Shown piece after piece: positions 1 through 8,320 of a stretch of DNA of 34,151 bases; position 1 is the stretch's first letter, and every line of letters begins with the position of its first letter. The position numbers and the translations under genes were made by a program. Origin of the DNA: Bacteroidetes bacterium HGW-Bacteroidetes-3 (GTDB lineage Bacteria > Bacteroidota > Bacteroidia > Flavobacteriales > Flavobacteriaceae); NCBI GenBank assembly GCA_002842505.1, contig PHDE01000012.1:1-34151 (forward strand). The letters run 5' to 3'. A model generated the notes under the pieces. The model was not told the DNA's origin and ran no database searches. It saw only the letters and a list, made by a program, of their open reading frames with translations.

Positions 1-1
1 T

Positions 2-706
2 AAAACATTTGAGGAATTCAGCAGAAATTATTTGATAAAAAAACAATTAAACACCAACTATTTAACCAATATTAACCTGCAATTGGGACCAAATGATTAT
101 GTTTTCCTGAAAAGCTACACTGTAGACGCAAAAGTTGGCTACAACTTTTCCTATGAAAAATTTGAAGGCACAAAACTAAAATATAAATTGTTTGCGGACA
201 ATATTCGTTGGGTTGAGTCTGACAGTACTTTTAAATTGATCAACTATAAAAAAAGATTCATTTTAAATGACAGAGACATTATTGAATCGGGCTCAAAATT
301 AGACACCACATTTAGTTTTACCGACCAGGATTTAATTTATGTGGATTATATGGCCAAAGAAATGAATTCCATAAAATTAAATGAATTTATAAATACTTCA
401 AGAGCACGAGGCGTAAGCAATTTAAACGTTTATTTGGTTGAGCTTCATAAACGAACCAGCTTGCCGGTTTCCTCTTATATATTGACATTTTTAGCAGTTT
501 CATTGGCTTCAAAAAAACGAAGGGGCGGCATGGGCGTAAATTTATCCATTGGGATTTCGCTTATGTTTGTTTATGTGTTTTTATTGAAAATTGCAGAAGT
601 ATTGGGTGCTGGAGCCGATACAAATTCATTATTTGTAGTTTGGTTGCCAAATATTGCATTTGGAGCGCTAGCTATATATTTATACCTAAAAAATGCCAAA
701 AACTGA
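2..706 (+). CDS. LptF/LptG family permease, 3' part only
   Basis: This is the C-terminal end of a lipopolysaccharide-export permease (YjgP/YjgQ family). The inner-membrane LptF/LptG subunits work with the LptB ATPase to move LPS toward the outer membrane. The frame is open from base 2, so the gene starts before the window; the TTG at 32 is only the first in-window start-like codon, not a true start. About 234 residues are visible: a periplasmic beta-rich part (with KLFADNIRW), then three hydrophobic segments at the end (SSYILTFLAVSLA, the region around MFVYVFLLKIAEVLG, and FVVWLPNIAFGALAIYLYL). The GMGVNLSIGI stretch before the penultimate helix is typical of the family. Its stop overlaps the next gene by 14 nt, which suggests co-transcription. 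LptF cannot be told from LptG with the N-terminus missing. Confidence 0.85.
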   Translation, partial: KTFEEFSRNYLIKKQLNTNYLTNINLQLGPNDYVFLKSYTVDAKVGYNFSYEKFEGTKLKYKLFADNIRWVESDSTFKLINYKKRFILNDRDIIESGSKLDTTFSFTDQDLIYVDYMAKEMNSIKLNEFINTSRARGVSNLNVYLVELHKRTSLPVSSYILTFLAVSLASKKRRGGMGVNLSIGISLMFVYVFLLKIAEVLGAGADTNSLFVVWLPNIAFGALAIYLYLKNAKN

Positions 707-1577
707 GCTAAAAAACTACCTGCATCTCCATCTTTTAGTATTTATTTGGGGATTTACCGCCATTTTAGGAGCTTTAATTAGTATTAATGCCATTCCTTTA
801 GTTTGGTATCGCATGCTCTTTGCCGTTATTTTTGTGCTCATTTATTTCGTCATTAAAAAAAAGTCTTTAAAAATTGGTCCTAAAGCGCTGTTAAAATTCT
901 TTGTTGGCGGGGTAATCATTGCCGTACATTGGATCTTTTTTTTCTCGGCAATAAAAGTTGCCAACGTTTCAGTTGCGTTAATTGCTATGAGCACCGGCGC
1001 TTTATTTACTTCATTTATTGAACCTTTATTTTTTAGAAGACGCATTAATTTTTTGGAATTATTGTTTGGGTTGATTGTGATTTTAGGTTTGTATTTAATT
1101 TTAAATGTTGAAGGAAACTATACTTTAGGAATTATTTATGCTTTAATCGCATCGTTCCTATCCGTTTTATTTACCGTCCTAAATGGTTTATATGTCAGAA
1201 AATATACTGCGGAAGTGATTTCCTTTTATCAATTGTTTTTTGGTGTCGGATTCATAACAATTTATATTTTCGCCACTACAGGTTTTTCTTTTGATCAATT
1301 TGCTTTAAAATCTGCCGATTTTATTTATTTATTGATATTAAGCAGTATATGCACGGCTTATGCATTTATTGTTTCAGTAAAAATAATGAAGCACTTAACA
1401 CCTTATACAGTGATACTTACCTTAAATTTAGAACCTGTTTACGGAATTATTTTAGCGGTAATTATTTTTGGCGAAAAGGAGAAAATGAGCACCCAATTTT
1501 ATGTTGGCGCAGCAGTAATTTTATTGATTGTAGTCACCAACGGAATTTTAAAAAATAAAAAAAAGACTATAATTTAA
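693..1577 (+). CDS. EamA/DMT-superfamily transporter
   Basis: A 294-residue, highly hydrophobic inner-membrane protein with the two tandem EamA halves of the drug/metabolite transporter superfamily, about ten membrane helices in all. The first half opens with LHLLVFIWGFTAILGALI and includes the pattern ALIAMSTGALFTSFIEPLFFRRR; the second half ends in LNLEPVYGIILAVIIFGEK, the family's usual penultimate-helix signature. The substrate cannot be read from sequence; relatives export amino acids, metabolites or drugs. The ATG lies inside the end of the LptF/LptG gene (14-nt overlap), so the two are probably one transcript. The tail is lysine-rich (KNKKKTII) and faces the cytoplasm by the positive-inside rule. 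Confidence 0.88.
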   Translation: MPKTELKNYLHLHLLVFIWGFTAILGALISINAIPLVWYRMLFAVIFVLIYFVIKKKSLKIGPKALLKFFVGGVIIAVHWIFFFSAIKVANVSVALIAMSTGALFTSFIEPLFFRRRINFLELLFGLIVILGLYLILNVEGNYTLGIIYALIASFLSVLFTVLNGLYVRKYTAEVISFYQLFFGVGFITIYIFATTGFSFDQFALKSADFIYLLILSSICTAYAFIVSVKIMKHLTPYTVILTLNLEPVYGIILAVIIFGEKEKMSTQFYVGAAVILLIVVTNGILKNKKKTII

Positions 1578-1599
1578 CTTTCTAAAATTGATTAGTTGT

Positions 1600-1607
1600 T
1601 ATCTTTG
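1600..1607 (+). promoter_or_regulatory. Candidate -7 promoter element for accA
   Basis: TATCTTTG is a perfect match to the Bacteroidota -7 consensus TAnnTTTG. It lies 22 nt before the accA ATG, which would give a leader of roughly 15 nt. No clear TTG -33 element lies at the usual distance, so the call rests on the -7 box and its position. Confidence 0.5.
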
Positions 1608-1629
1608 TAGTTCCACCAAACTTTAAAAT

Positions 1630-2583
1630 ATGGAATATTTAGATTTTGAATTGCCAATTAAGGAATTAGAGGAACAATTTGACAAATGTGTTTTAATTGG
1701 TAAAGAAAGTGATGTTGATATGACCGAAAGTTGTAAAAACATTGAAAAAAAATTGCTAAAGACCAAAACTGAAATATACAAAAACTTAACTTCCTGGCAA
1801 AGAGTCCAACTTTCACGCCATCCAAGCCGTCCTTACACTTTAGATCATATTACTGCACTTGCCGGAAGCACCTTTATGGAATTGCACGGCGATCGAACAT
1901 TTAAGGATGACAAAGCCATGATTGGGGGATTGGGGAAAATTGGCAATCAATCGTTCATGTTTATTGGCCAACAAAAAGGATATAATACAAAAACACGCCA
2001 ATACAGAAATTTCGGAATGTCTAATCCGGAAGGCTACAGAAAAGCTTTACGATTGATGAAAATGGCGGAAAAATTTAGCATTCCTGTAGTGACCTTTTTG
2101 GATACCCCAGGCGCTTATCCAGGATTGGAAGCAGAAGAACGCGGACAAGGAGAAGCCATTGCCCGCAATATTTTTGAAATGACCCGTTTAAAAACACCTA
2201 TTATAACCGTGGTAATTGGTGAAGGCGCTTCAGGAGGCGCTCTCGGAATTGGTGTTGGCGACAAGGTTTTTATGATGGAAAATACCTGGTATAGCGTTAT
2301 TTCTCCTGAATCTTGTTCCTCCATTTTATGGAGAAGCTGGGAACACAAAGAAGAAGCCGCAGAAGCTTTAAAGTTAACTGCGGAAGACATGAAAAAACAA
2401 AAATTGATTGACGGAATCATTAAAGAACCTCTTGGCGGGGCACATTTTGACAGAGAAACGGCTTTTAATGAAGTTGAAAAAACCATAGTAAAAGCGTATG
2501 ACGAACTAAAAAAACTAACGCCTCAAGAACTCGTTAAAAAACGAATGGAAAAATACGCCAATATGGGTGTTTTTAAAGGATAG
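1630..2583 (+). CDS. accA: Acetyl-CoA carboxylase carboxyltransferase subunit alpha
   Basis: The alpha subunit of the carboxyltransferase half of acetyl-CoA carboxylase. With AccD it transfers the carboxyl group from carboxybiotin on AccB to acetyl-CoA, making malonyl-CoA for fatty-acid synthesis in the cytoplasm. The 317 residues match the usual length (about 315-320). The N-terminal helical part (residues 1-50) is followed by [19 protein letters not shown], then the crotonase-like core with [37 protein letters not shown] and [18 protein letters not shown]. The two glycine-rich stretches form the oxyanion and CoA pocket. accD is not in the window, as is common in Bacteroidota. A 52-nt gap with a good -7 box precedes it. 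Confidence 0.97.
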   Translation: MEYLDFELPIKELEEQFDKCVLIGKESDVDMTESCKNIEKKLLKTKTEIYKNLTSWQRVQLSRHPSRPYTLDHITALAGSTFMELHGDRTFKDDKAMIGGLGKIGNQSFMFIGQQKGYNTKTRQYRNFGMSNPEGYRKALRLMKMAEKFSIPVVTFLDTPGAYPGLEAEERGQGEAIARNIFEMTRLKTPIITVVIGEGASGGALGIGVGDKVFMMENTWYSVISPESCSSILWRSWEHKEEAAEALKLTAEDMKKQKLIDGIIKEPLGGAHFDRETAFNEVEKTIVKAYDELKKLTPQELVKKRMEKYANMGVFKG

Positions 2584-2590
2584 TTTTTTT

Positions 2591-2743
2591 GAGTTATAGG
2601 TTATTGGTTAAAGGTTATGAGTTTAGGTAATTTTTTTTAATCATTGTTAGTTTAAACTTCCGTCTTCGGACTTCAGACTTCGGACTTTAACACATTTCAA
2701 CTTTTAACATTTAACTTTTAATATTAAATATTAAAACTTTGCT
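2591..2743. repeat. Heptanucleotide-period tract between accA and nnr
   Basis: Two runs keep a 7-nt register. The first, 2591-2632, reads as GAGTTAT, AGGTTAT, TGGTTAA, AGGTTAT, GAGTTTA, GGTAATT. After an unstructured AT stretch, the second (2656-2739) reads as ACTTCCG, TCTTCGG, ACTTCAG, ACTTCGG, ACTTTAA, CACATTT, CAACTTT, TAACATT, TAACTTT, TAATATT, AAATATT, AAAACTT. It ends 4 nt before the nnr ATG, so the repeat forms the whole immediate leader of that gene. No other gene or RNA is evident in this gap. Confidence 0.75.
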
Positions 2744-4258
2744 ATGTACATCCTTTCATCGCAACAAATTGCAAAAACCGATAAAGCAACCATTAAAAAT
2801 TGTGGAATTACCTCAATAGATTTAATGGAAACTGCGGCTACAAGTTGCTTTCAATGGCTGCACAACAAACTTCATGGAGCTAATATTCAAATCCAAGTAT
2901 TTTGCGGCATTGGCAATAATGGCGGGGATGGTTTGGTTATTGCGCGACTTTTGTACCAACATAACTACAAGGTAAATTGTTTTATTGTTAATTTTAGCGA
3001 TAAGCGAAGCCAAGAATTTGTCGTTAATTATGACAGACTAAAAGAAATTGGCCTAAAGCCAATCGACATAAATAACGAAAATGATTTTCCTAAAATCAGT
3101 GACAACGACATAATTGTTGACGCTATTTTCGGAAACGGGCTTAATAAAAATCCGGAAGGATTCACCAAAAAATTAATTCAATACCTGAACAGTAAAAAAG
3201 TTTTCACCCTAGCCCTTGATATTCCTTCGGGATTGTTTGGCGACAAATCGGTTACTGATGCTTCTGCTGTTTTAAAAGCAAATCATACGCTTACATTTCA
3301 AACCCCAAAATTGGCTTTTCTGCTGCCAGAAAATAAAGGTTTTGTAAATTCTTGGGAGGTTATTGATATTGGTTTGGACCAACATTATATGGTAAGTTTA
3401 AAACCAAAAACGCATTATATTACAAAATCTGACATCATTCCATTATACAAACCCCGAAATAAATGGGACCATAAAGGCACTTATGGCCACGCGCTTATTA
3501 TCGGTGGAAGTTATGGCAAAATGGGCGCGGTTACCTTGGCTTCAAAAGCAGCCTTAAAAATTGGAAGCGGATTGGTTTCTGCCTACATTCCAAAATGCGG
3601 CTATTCAATTTTACAAATTTCAGTGCCGGAAGTTATGGTTGAAGTGGATACCGATGACGAATTGACTTATTTTAATTTTAAAACAATTCCCACCGTTATT
3701 GGCATTGGACCGGGAATGGGAACTTCAGAAAAAACAGCAAAGGGTTTTGAGAATTTTATAAAAGAAAATAAACTGCCATTGGTAATAGATGCCGACGGAC
3801 TTAATTTACTGTCAAAAAATCAATTATTGCTTAACTATTTGCCAAAAAACACCATATTAACGCCACATCCAAAAGAATTGGAACGATTGATTGGCACTTG
3901 GAAAAACGATTATGAAAAACTCGAAAAAGGTTCGGAATTTTCCAAAAAATATACAGTAATTCTGGTCATAAAAGGTGCGTATACTGTTATTATTAACGGA
4001 GATTCTATGTATTTTAATTCAACCGGAAATCAAGCTCTTGCAACTGGCGGAAGCGGAGATGTATTGACAGGAATCATTACCGGACTTATCGCACAAGGCT
4101 ATGAACCTAAGATTGCAGCCATTTTGGGGGTTTTCCTACACGGGAAAACCGCAGATATCGCTTTGCCAAAAACTGGTTATGAAACTTTTACGGCAACCAC
4201 TATTTTTGAGTATTTAGCGGAGGCAATTTTAGAGGTTTCCAACAAAAAGAAGGCATAA
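2744..4258 (+). CDS. nnr: Bifunctional NAD(P)H-hydrate epimerase / ADP-dependent dehydratase
   Basis: A metabolite-repair enzyme. The N-terminal YjeF_N (epimerase) domain, about residues 1-215, interconverts R- and S-NAD(P)HX. The C-terminal ribokinase-like YjeF_C (dehydratase) domain, about 225-500, restores NAD(P)H using ADP. Evidence: [11 protein letters not shown] near residues 56-65 (epimerase nucleotide loop), [10 protein letters not shown], then [20 protein letters not shown] opening the second domain, [30 protein letters not shown] and [20 protein letters not shown] (the dehydratase catalytic/nucleotide loop). The length of 504 is normal for the fused form. The gene is solo: a heptad-repeat tract lies before it, and a bidirectional terminator overlaps its stop. 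The sequence AAACTTTG just before the ATG differs by one base from the -7 consensus. Confidence 0.95.
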   Translation: MYILSSQQIAKTDKATIKNCGITSIDLMETAATSCFQWLHNKLHGANIQIQVFCGIGNNGGDGLVIARLLYQHNYKVNCFIVNFSDKRSQEFVVNYDRLKEIGLKPIDINNENDFPKISDNDIIVDAIFGNGLNKNPEGFTKKLIQYLNSKKVFTLALDIPSGLFGDKSVTDASAVLKANHTLTFQTPKLAFLLPENKGFVNSWEVIDIGLDQHYMVSLKPKTHYITKSDIIPLYKPRNKWDHKGTYGHALIIGGSYGKMGAVTLASKAALKIGSGLVSAYIPKCGYSILQISVPEVMVEVDTDDELTYFNFKTIPTVIGIGPGMGTSEKTAKGFENFIKENKLPLVIDADGLNLLSKNQLLLNYLPKNTILTPHPKELERLIGTWKNDYEKLEKGSEFSKKYTVILVIKGAYTVIINGDSMYFNSTGNQALATGGSGDVLTGIITGLIAQGYEPKIAAILGVFLHGKTADIALPKTGYETFTATTIFEYLAEAILEVSNKKKA

Positions 4259-4286
4259 AAAAAGTCCGTAAAAAAGGACTTTTTTT
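4257..4286. terminator. Bidirectional terminator between nnr and the KAS III gene
   Basis: An 11-bp perfect stem (4257-4267 pairing with 4276-4286) has an 8-nt loop. One arm is seven A then GTCC; the other is GGAC then seven T, so a U-tract follows the GC core on either strand. The left arm starts inside the nnr stop codon. For the opposing KAS III gene it lies 54 nt past the stop. Confidence 0.8.
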
Positions 4287-4339
4287 GAATACATTTTTAA
4301 CTTTAAGTACTCCAAACTTTAGGCACTTTAAGAACTTAA

Positions 4340-5410
4340 TCAATATTTATAAACAATCGCGTTTATATTCATTCCCGCTCCTACCGAAGCCATCAAAATC
4401 ACGTCTCCTTTATAAAGTTTGTGTGGTTCAAGGTTTCCATGTTTAATTAAATCGTACAATGTAATTACGGTGGCCACGGAACTATTTCCCAAAGTATGGA
4501 TACTCATGGGCATTACTCCATCCGGAATTTCCGTCTTGTATAATCGATAAAATCTTTTAATGATGGCCTCATCCATTTTTTCATTTGCCTGATGGATCAA
4601 TATTTTCTTTACATCCAAAATATCGACGCCACTTCTGTCCAATGCTTCTTTCATCGCCAATGGGACGAAATTTAAACCAAATTCATAAATTTTTCTGCCA
4701 TACATTTTTATATAACGAATGTGTTCATCATCAGTTTTATCATACGATTTTCCAAAAAACAAATAATAGCATTCTTCAAAAGTGTGGGTTTGTGCGGCTT
4801 GGCTTAAAATACCTATTTTTGAAGTACTTTCAACTGCTTCAACAACACAAGCTCCTGCCCCATCAGAATATATCATGGAATCACGGTCGTGGTCGTCCAA
4901 AACTCTTGAAAGTGTTTCCGTTCCAATCACCAAACATTTTTTTGCCATGCCCGATTTTATGAAAGCTTCAGCCTGAATCATCCCTTGAATCCATCCCGGA
5001 CAGCCGAAAAGAATATCATAAGCCACACAATTCGGATTTTTAATTCCCAATTGGTGTTTTACCCTTGAAGCCAAACTTGGCAATATATCGCTTTGGATGG
5101 CGGCACTTTTTACGTCCCCAAAATTGTGCGCCAAAATAATATAATCTAATGATTCCTTGTCAATTTTTGCATCTGTAATCGCTTTTTCGGCGGCAAAAAA
5201 CCCCAAATCGGAGGAATTAAATTCCGGACTTGCATAACGTCTTTCCTCAATGCCGGTAATTGCTTTAAATTTTTCGATAACCACCGCATTTTCATAGCCA
5301 AAAGGTGTTCCGTCTTCATTCAAAAATTGATTGGTTAAAAAGTCCGAATTTCTTTTAACCACTGTAGGAATATAGCTTCCTGTTCCTGTAATTACTGAAT
5401 TTATTGCCAT
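4340..5410 (-). CDS. 3-oxoacyl-ACP synthase III (KAS III/FabH-like) family enzyme
   Basis: A thiolase-fold condensing enzyme of 356 residues, slightly longer than classical FabH (about 320-335). The catalytic triad is visible: Cys137 in YDILFGCPGWIQGM, His273 in ILIHQANEKMD and Asn309 in TLGNSSVATV. Other family signatures are YIPTVVKRN at the N-terminus, ITGIEERRY near residue 51, YSDGAGACVVEA near 181 and GAGMNINAIVYKY at the end. These enzymes condense an acyl-CoA or acyl starter with malonyl-ACP. The classical FabH neighbours (plsX, rpmF) are absent, so this may be a second paralogue with another role. It faces nnr tail to tail, and a 134-nt gap separates it from the haemoglobin gene upstream. 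The specific substrate is unknown. Confidence 0.85.
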   Translation of the reverse strand: MAINSVITGTGSYIPTVVKRNSDFLTNQFLNEDGTPFGYENAVVIEKFKAITGIEERRYASPEFNSSDLGFFAAEKAITDAKIDKESLDYIILAHNFGDVKSAAIQSDILPSLASRVKHQLGIKNPNCVAYDILFGCPGWIQGMIQAEAFIKSGMAKKCLVIGTETLSRVLDDHDRDSMIYSDGAGACVVEAVESTSKIGILSQAAQTHTFEECYYLFFGKSYDKTDDEHIRYIKMYGRKIYEFGLNFVPLAMKEALDRSGVDILDVKKILIHQANEKMDEAIIKRFYRLYKTEIPDGVMPMSIHTLGNSSVATVITLYDLIKHGNLEPHKLYKGDVILMASVGAGMNINAIVYKY

Positions 5411-5481
5411 TATTGTTATTTAATTTAAACCAAATAATTATCCTTATACTTTTTATATTATATAGCGATAATGCGGTGGTT

Positions 5482-5523
5482 AATTACTGAATACTCAATA
5501 CCCAATCTTAAAATCTTAATAAA
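5482..5523. repeat. Short heptad-period tract
   Basis: Six consecutive 7-nt steps can be read: AATTACT, GAATACT, CAATACC, CAATCTT, AAAATCT, TAATAAA. The tract sits in the 134-nt gap between the truncated haemoglobin stop and the KAS III start. TAAAGATA at 5527-5534, beside it, reads on - as TATCTTTA, one mismatch from a -7 box that could serve the KAS III gene. Confidence 0.5.
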
Positions 5524-5544
5524 TTGTAAAGATAACAAGTTTTT

Positions 5545-5931
5545 TTATTGCTTGCCCAATTCCTCTATTTTAATTTGCATCACTGTTGCGATGGAAAGCG
5601 CCCGCGATTTGGCAGCATGGGCAATTTCGCCGCTAAAATGTTCCTCAATTGTATTGTTAAAATGAAGCAACCACTGTTGAAAATGTTCCTTTTTAAAAGG
5701 TTTTTTTGGCTGAAGTTCTAAATGTGGTTTCATGGCATTTTTTTGATACGTTCCTGAATAAAACAGGATATTGTCCCAAAAATCGACCAGAATTTGTAAA
5801 TGTTTCTCTAATAACTGCGGATTGGTAAACTCCTCAAAAAAATGATGCATCAAATCATCCTTCAATAATTTTACGTAAAAATCTTTTACCAACAAGTAAA
5901 TATCCTCTCGGTTTTCAATATCCTTCTTCAT
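5545..5931 (-). CDS. Group III truncated haemoglobin
   Basis: A small haem protein (128 residues) of the 2-over-2 truncated globin family, group III, related to Campylobacter jejuni Ctb, which is linked to oxygen or nitric-oxide handling. Family marks are the short N-terminal helix, LEKHLQILVDFWDNIL with His44 at the expected distal (E7) place, YSGTYQKNAMKPHLEL with His70 as the probable proximal haem ligand, then FQQWLLHFNNTIEEHFSG. The gene starts 6 nt after the cdd stop and is probably co-transcribed with porV and cdd. Its partner reductase and true ligand cannot be told from sequence. Confidence 0.87.
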   Translation of the reverse strand: MKKDIENREDIYLLVKDFYVKLLKDDLMHHFFEEFTNPQLLEKHLQILVDFWDNILFYSGTYQKNAMKPHLELQPKKPFKKEHFQQWLLHFNNTIEEHFSGEIAHAAKSRALSIATVMQIKIEELGKQ

Positions 5932-5937
5932 TAATTT

Positions 5938-6420
5938 TTACAAAAAAGTTTTATCAAAAGCAATCGGAAGTAAATCTAAAACGGAGTCAGTTTTAATAAT
6001 TTCACCTTCTTCTCCCATAAAATAAACCTCAATTTTAGCTTTTTGCTTGATTTCGTATTCCGATAAGGTTTGCCTACAACCGCCACAAGGAGCCACTGGC
6101 TCTTTAAGAATTTGTGTTGAAGAGCTTGCCGAAATGGCCAGCTTCAATATTTTTTTATGGGGAAATTCGGAGGAAACTTTCCAAATTGCAACACGTTCGG
6201 CACACATTCCTGATGGATATGCCGCATTTTCCTGATTGTTTCCTGTGATGATTGTGCCGTCTTCTAACAGAAAGGCAGCGCCAACTTTAAACTTAGAATA
6301 AGGTGCATACGCATTTTGTTTTGCATCAATGGCTTTATGCATCAAACCTTTTACTATTGTTGGCAATTCTTCTATGGAATCAAAAATAGTAATCGGGGTT
6401 TTGAGTTCAACTTTCTTCAT
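5938..6420 (-). CDS. cdd: Cytidine deaminase
   Basis: A pyrimidine-salvage enzyme that deaminates cytidine and deoxycytidine to uridine and deoxyuridine. Its 160 residues fit the small homotetrameric zinc type, with a slightly long N-terminus. Zinc ligands are visible as Cys73 in SGMCAERVA, and Cys112 and Cys115 in APCGGCRQTLSEYE; the proton shuttle is Glu75. YAPYSKFKVGAAFLLEDG and NNQENAAYPSG form the nucleoside pocket. It starts 32 nt after the porV stop and ends 6 nt before the haemoglobin gene, so the three genes look like one operon. cdd next to porV is a conserved flavobacterial arrangement. Confidence 0.95.
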   Translation of the reverse strand: MKKVELKTPITIFDSIEELPTIVKGLMHKAIDAKQNAYAPYSKFKVGAAFLLEDGTIITGNNQENAAYPSGMCAERVAIWKVSSEFPHKKILKLAISASSSTQILKEPVAPCGGCRQTLSEYEIKQKAKIEVYFMGEEGEIIKTDSVLDLLPIAFDKTFL

Positions 6421-6452
6421 TAAAAATATATGTTCAGACTATTGGTTAGTTT

Positions 6453-7586
6453 TTAATATGAATTTCCAAAATCAAAGGATAAGGAGAAGCGAAGCGTATT
6501 TTCCAGTGGATTCTTAATTTCTGATGTGTTAAACAAATAAGAAATGTCTAATTTAGAACTTTTAAATTTAAATCCGGACCCTATGGTAAAATATTTACGC
6601 GATCCTTTTAAATCACTTTCATTAAAATATCCGGCCCTTAAAGCAAAAGCATCTTCGTACATATATTCCGCGCCCAAACCCCAGGTAACTTCCTTAAGTT
6701 CTTCGCTAAATCCACCCGGCGCATCATTAAATGATTTAAAAATACCATTAAAAAAACTTACTTCTTCCTGTTTATATGGCGGTCCGCCGTTCTCTGCCAA
6801 AGAAATACTTGGTGTAGGAACCAATAATTTATTGAATTCCACATTAATGCTGACATTATTGCTTCTGTCCAAAATAAAATCAAATCCGCCCCCAACTTTT
6901 AAATTTGTCGGAATAAAATTCTCTTGGCCGTCATTTGTGTAGGAAACTTTTGGGCCAATATTTGAAACATTGTAGCCACCTCGCCAAACACCGTTAAAAT
7001 TGCCATAACTTTTTTCTTCTGATTGAAAATACCCAGAAACATCAACAGCAAAAGTGTTTACTGGCGTTAATGGTGTATCCCCAGATTTAATGCCTAAATC
7101 GGAACGAAAATATCTCAAAGTTACACCCATCGAATAGCTTTCGCTTAATTTTAATGCATAAGAGCCATCTAAAGCAAATTCATTTAAATTTTCAGTTCCC
7201 AGTTCAAGACCATTGATATCTGTTAATTCAATTTTACCAAGGCTAAAATATTTCAAACTTGCTGCCCAAGCGCTTCTGTCGTCTATTTTATTTGCAAAGC
7301 TAAATCCACCCAAAAAAACATCGTTTGTCAATTCACGTAACCAAGGCGTATAAACAATGCCAACCATAAATTGTGCATCCATAAACGCAAATTTTGAAGC
7401 ATTCCAATGCTGGGAATAGGCATCTGGTGAAGTGGCCACGCCAATATCTCCCATTCCGCCTGCGCGCGCATCAGGAGCAATCAATAAAAATGGGGCTGCT
7501 GTAGTTATTGGGTTTGGATTTTCTTGCGCATTCAATCTTACAATTATCATAAAAATCATTAGCGTCAGCCCTATTATCTTTCTCAT
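6453..7586 (-). CDS. porV: Type IX secretion system outer-membrane protein PorV
   Basis: PorV (LptO) is an outer-membrane beta-barrel of the FadL-like fold. It receives type IX substrates from the SprA channel and passes them to the PorU sortase. The ATG at 7586 (377 residues) is preferred over an in-frame TTG at 7610, because it puts a normal signal peptide first (MRKIIGLTLMIFMIIVRLNA, then Q). Diagnostic motifs are ITTAAPFLLIAPDARAGGMG and DIGVATSPDAYSQHWNASKF right after the signal peptide, then alternating barrel strands ending in TLRFSLSFDFGNSY. It is divergent from gldJ and followed closely by cdd. In F. johnsoniae porU lies between porV and gldJ; here it is absent. Confidence 0.93.
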   Translation of the reverse strand: MRKIIGLTLMIFMIIVRLNAQENPNPITTAAPFLLIAPDARAGGMGDIGVATSPDAYSQHWNASKFAFMDAQFMVGIVYTPWLRELTNDVFLGGFSFANKIDDRSAWAASLKYFSLGKIELTDINGLELGTENLNEFALDGSYALKLSESYSMGVTLRYFRSDLGIKSGDTPLTPVNTFAVDVSGYFQSEEKSYGNFNGVWRGGYNVSNIGPKVSYTNDGQENFIPTNLKVGGGFDFILDRSNNVSINVEFNKLLVPTPSISLAENGGPPYKQEEVSFFNGIFKSFNDAPGGFSEELKEVTWGLGAEYMYEDAFALRAGYFNESDLKGSRKYFTIGSGFKFKSSKLDISYLFNTSEIKNPLENTLRFSLSFDFGNSY

Positions 7587-8320
7587 TAATTTTGTATTTT
7601 TAATTAACAAATATCTAATTTTATTTTGAAGTACCTTAGTTTTTCTGCTTTTTTCTGCTTTCCATTATAATTATGGTTCTTAAAAATTTATTTTTAAACC
7701 TTAAATCCCACTTTCCTTTAATTGGCTGTTTTAAAAACACAAATCAAAAACAATAAATTGGAATTTTAATTTTCTGCTGCTGATACATAAAAATTTAATG
7801 CCTGTATGGAAGTAAAATCGCTGATAACTTCAAAGAAAAAAACGTTGTTTTATCGATATTATTGCAGGAAACCTTAAATAAATAATGATTCAATTTAAGG
7901 CCAATTGCCCTAATTAGTTTTAAGAGTTGGGCAATTCATTTTTATGCCATTAAAAAAAAATTTAAGATTAAGAAAATGAGATAATTATACTTTTGAATAG
8001 TTAATATTTATAGAAATTTTATATAAATTTCCCCAATGTCGATGTTGTATGCCATTACATTATATGATTATTTTAAAAAAAAATATCCACTTACTGGGAA
8101 TATCTTATTTTTGGCGTCAAGAAATATAAAAATGTTTGTGTTTTAGAGTGTGTTTTATTAAAAAAATAGCAGTAATCTTGTTATTTAATACAACATTCAA
8201 TATAATAAAGATTGAAAAGCTTCGTTAGTAAAAGTAGCAGAAATATTTATTAAAATTATTTCTTGCAAAAAAATTAATTTAATGTAAATTGCGGAAAAAT
8301 ATAACCCTAACCAATTTGAA
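7587..8320. other. Long non-coding gap between porV and gldJ
   Basis: These 734 nt carry no convincing reading frame: the longest ATG-led frames I traced are under 25 codons, and nothing resembles the expected PorU sortase. Two perfect TAnnTTTG boxes face gldJ, TACTTTTG at 7988-7995 and TATTTTTG at 8106-8113; both would leave long leaders (about 320 and 200 nt) and neither has a clear TTG -33. An 8-bp inverted repeat (AATTGCCC at 7903-7910, GGGCAATT at 7929-7936) has an 18-nt loop. The rest is AT-rich and featureless to me. Confidence 0.6.

Noticed and set aside
7587-7610. Upstream TTG start for porV (eight extra residues)
   Set aside because: The ATG at 7586 gives a normal signal peptide; the extension adds a charged stretch before it and uses a rare start.
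7903-7936. 8-bp inverted repeat as a terminator
   Set aside because: The 18-nt loop is long and no T-tract follows; it lies in a divergent promoter gap, where a terminator is not expected.
7587-8320. Degraded porU remnant
   Set aside because: I looked for sortase-like fragments in the short frames on both strands by eye and saw none; the stretch is too short and too stop-rich to support a pseudogene call.
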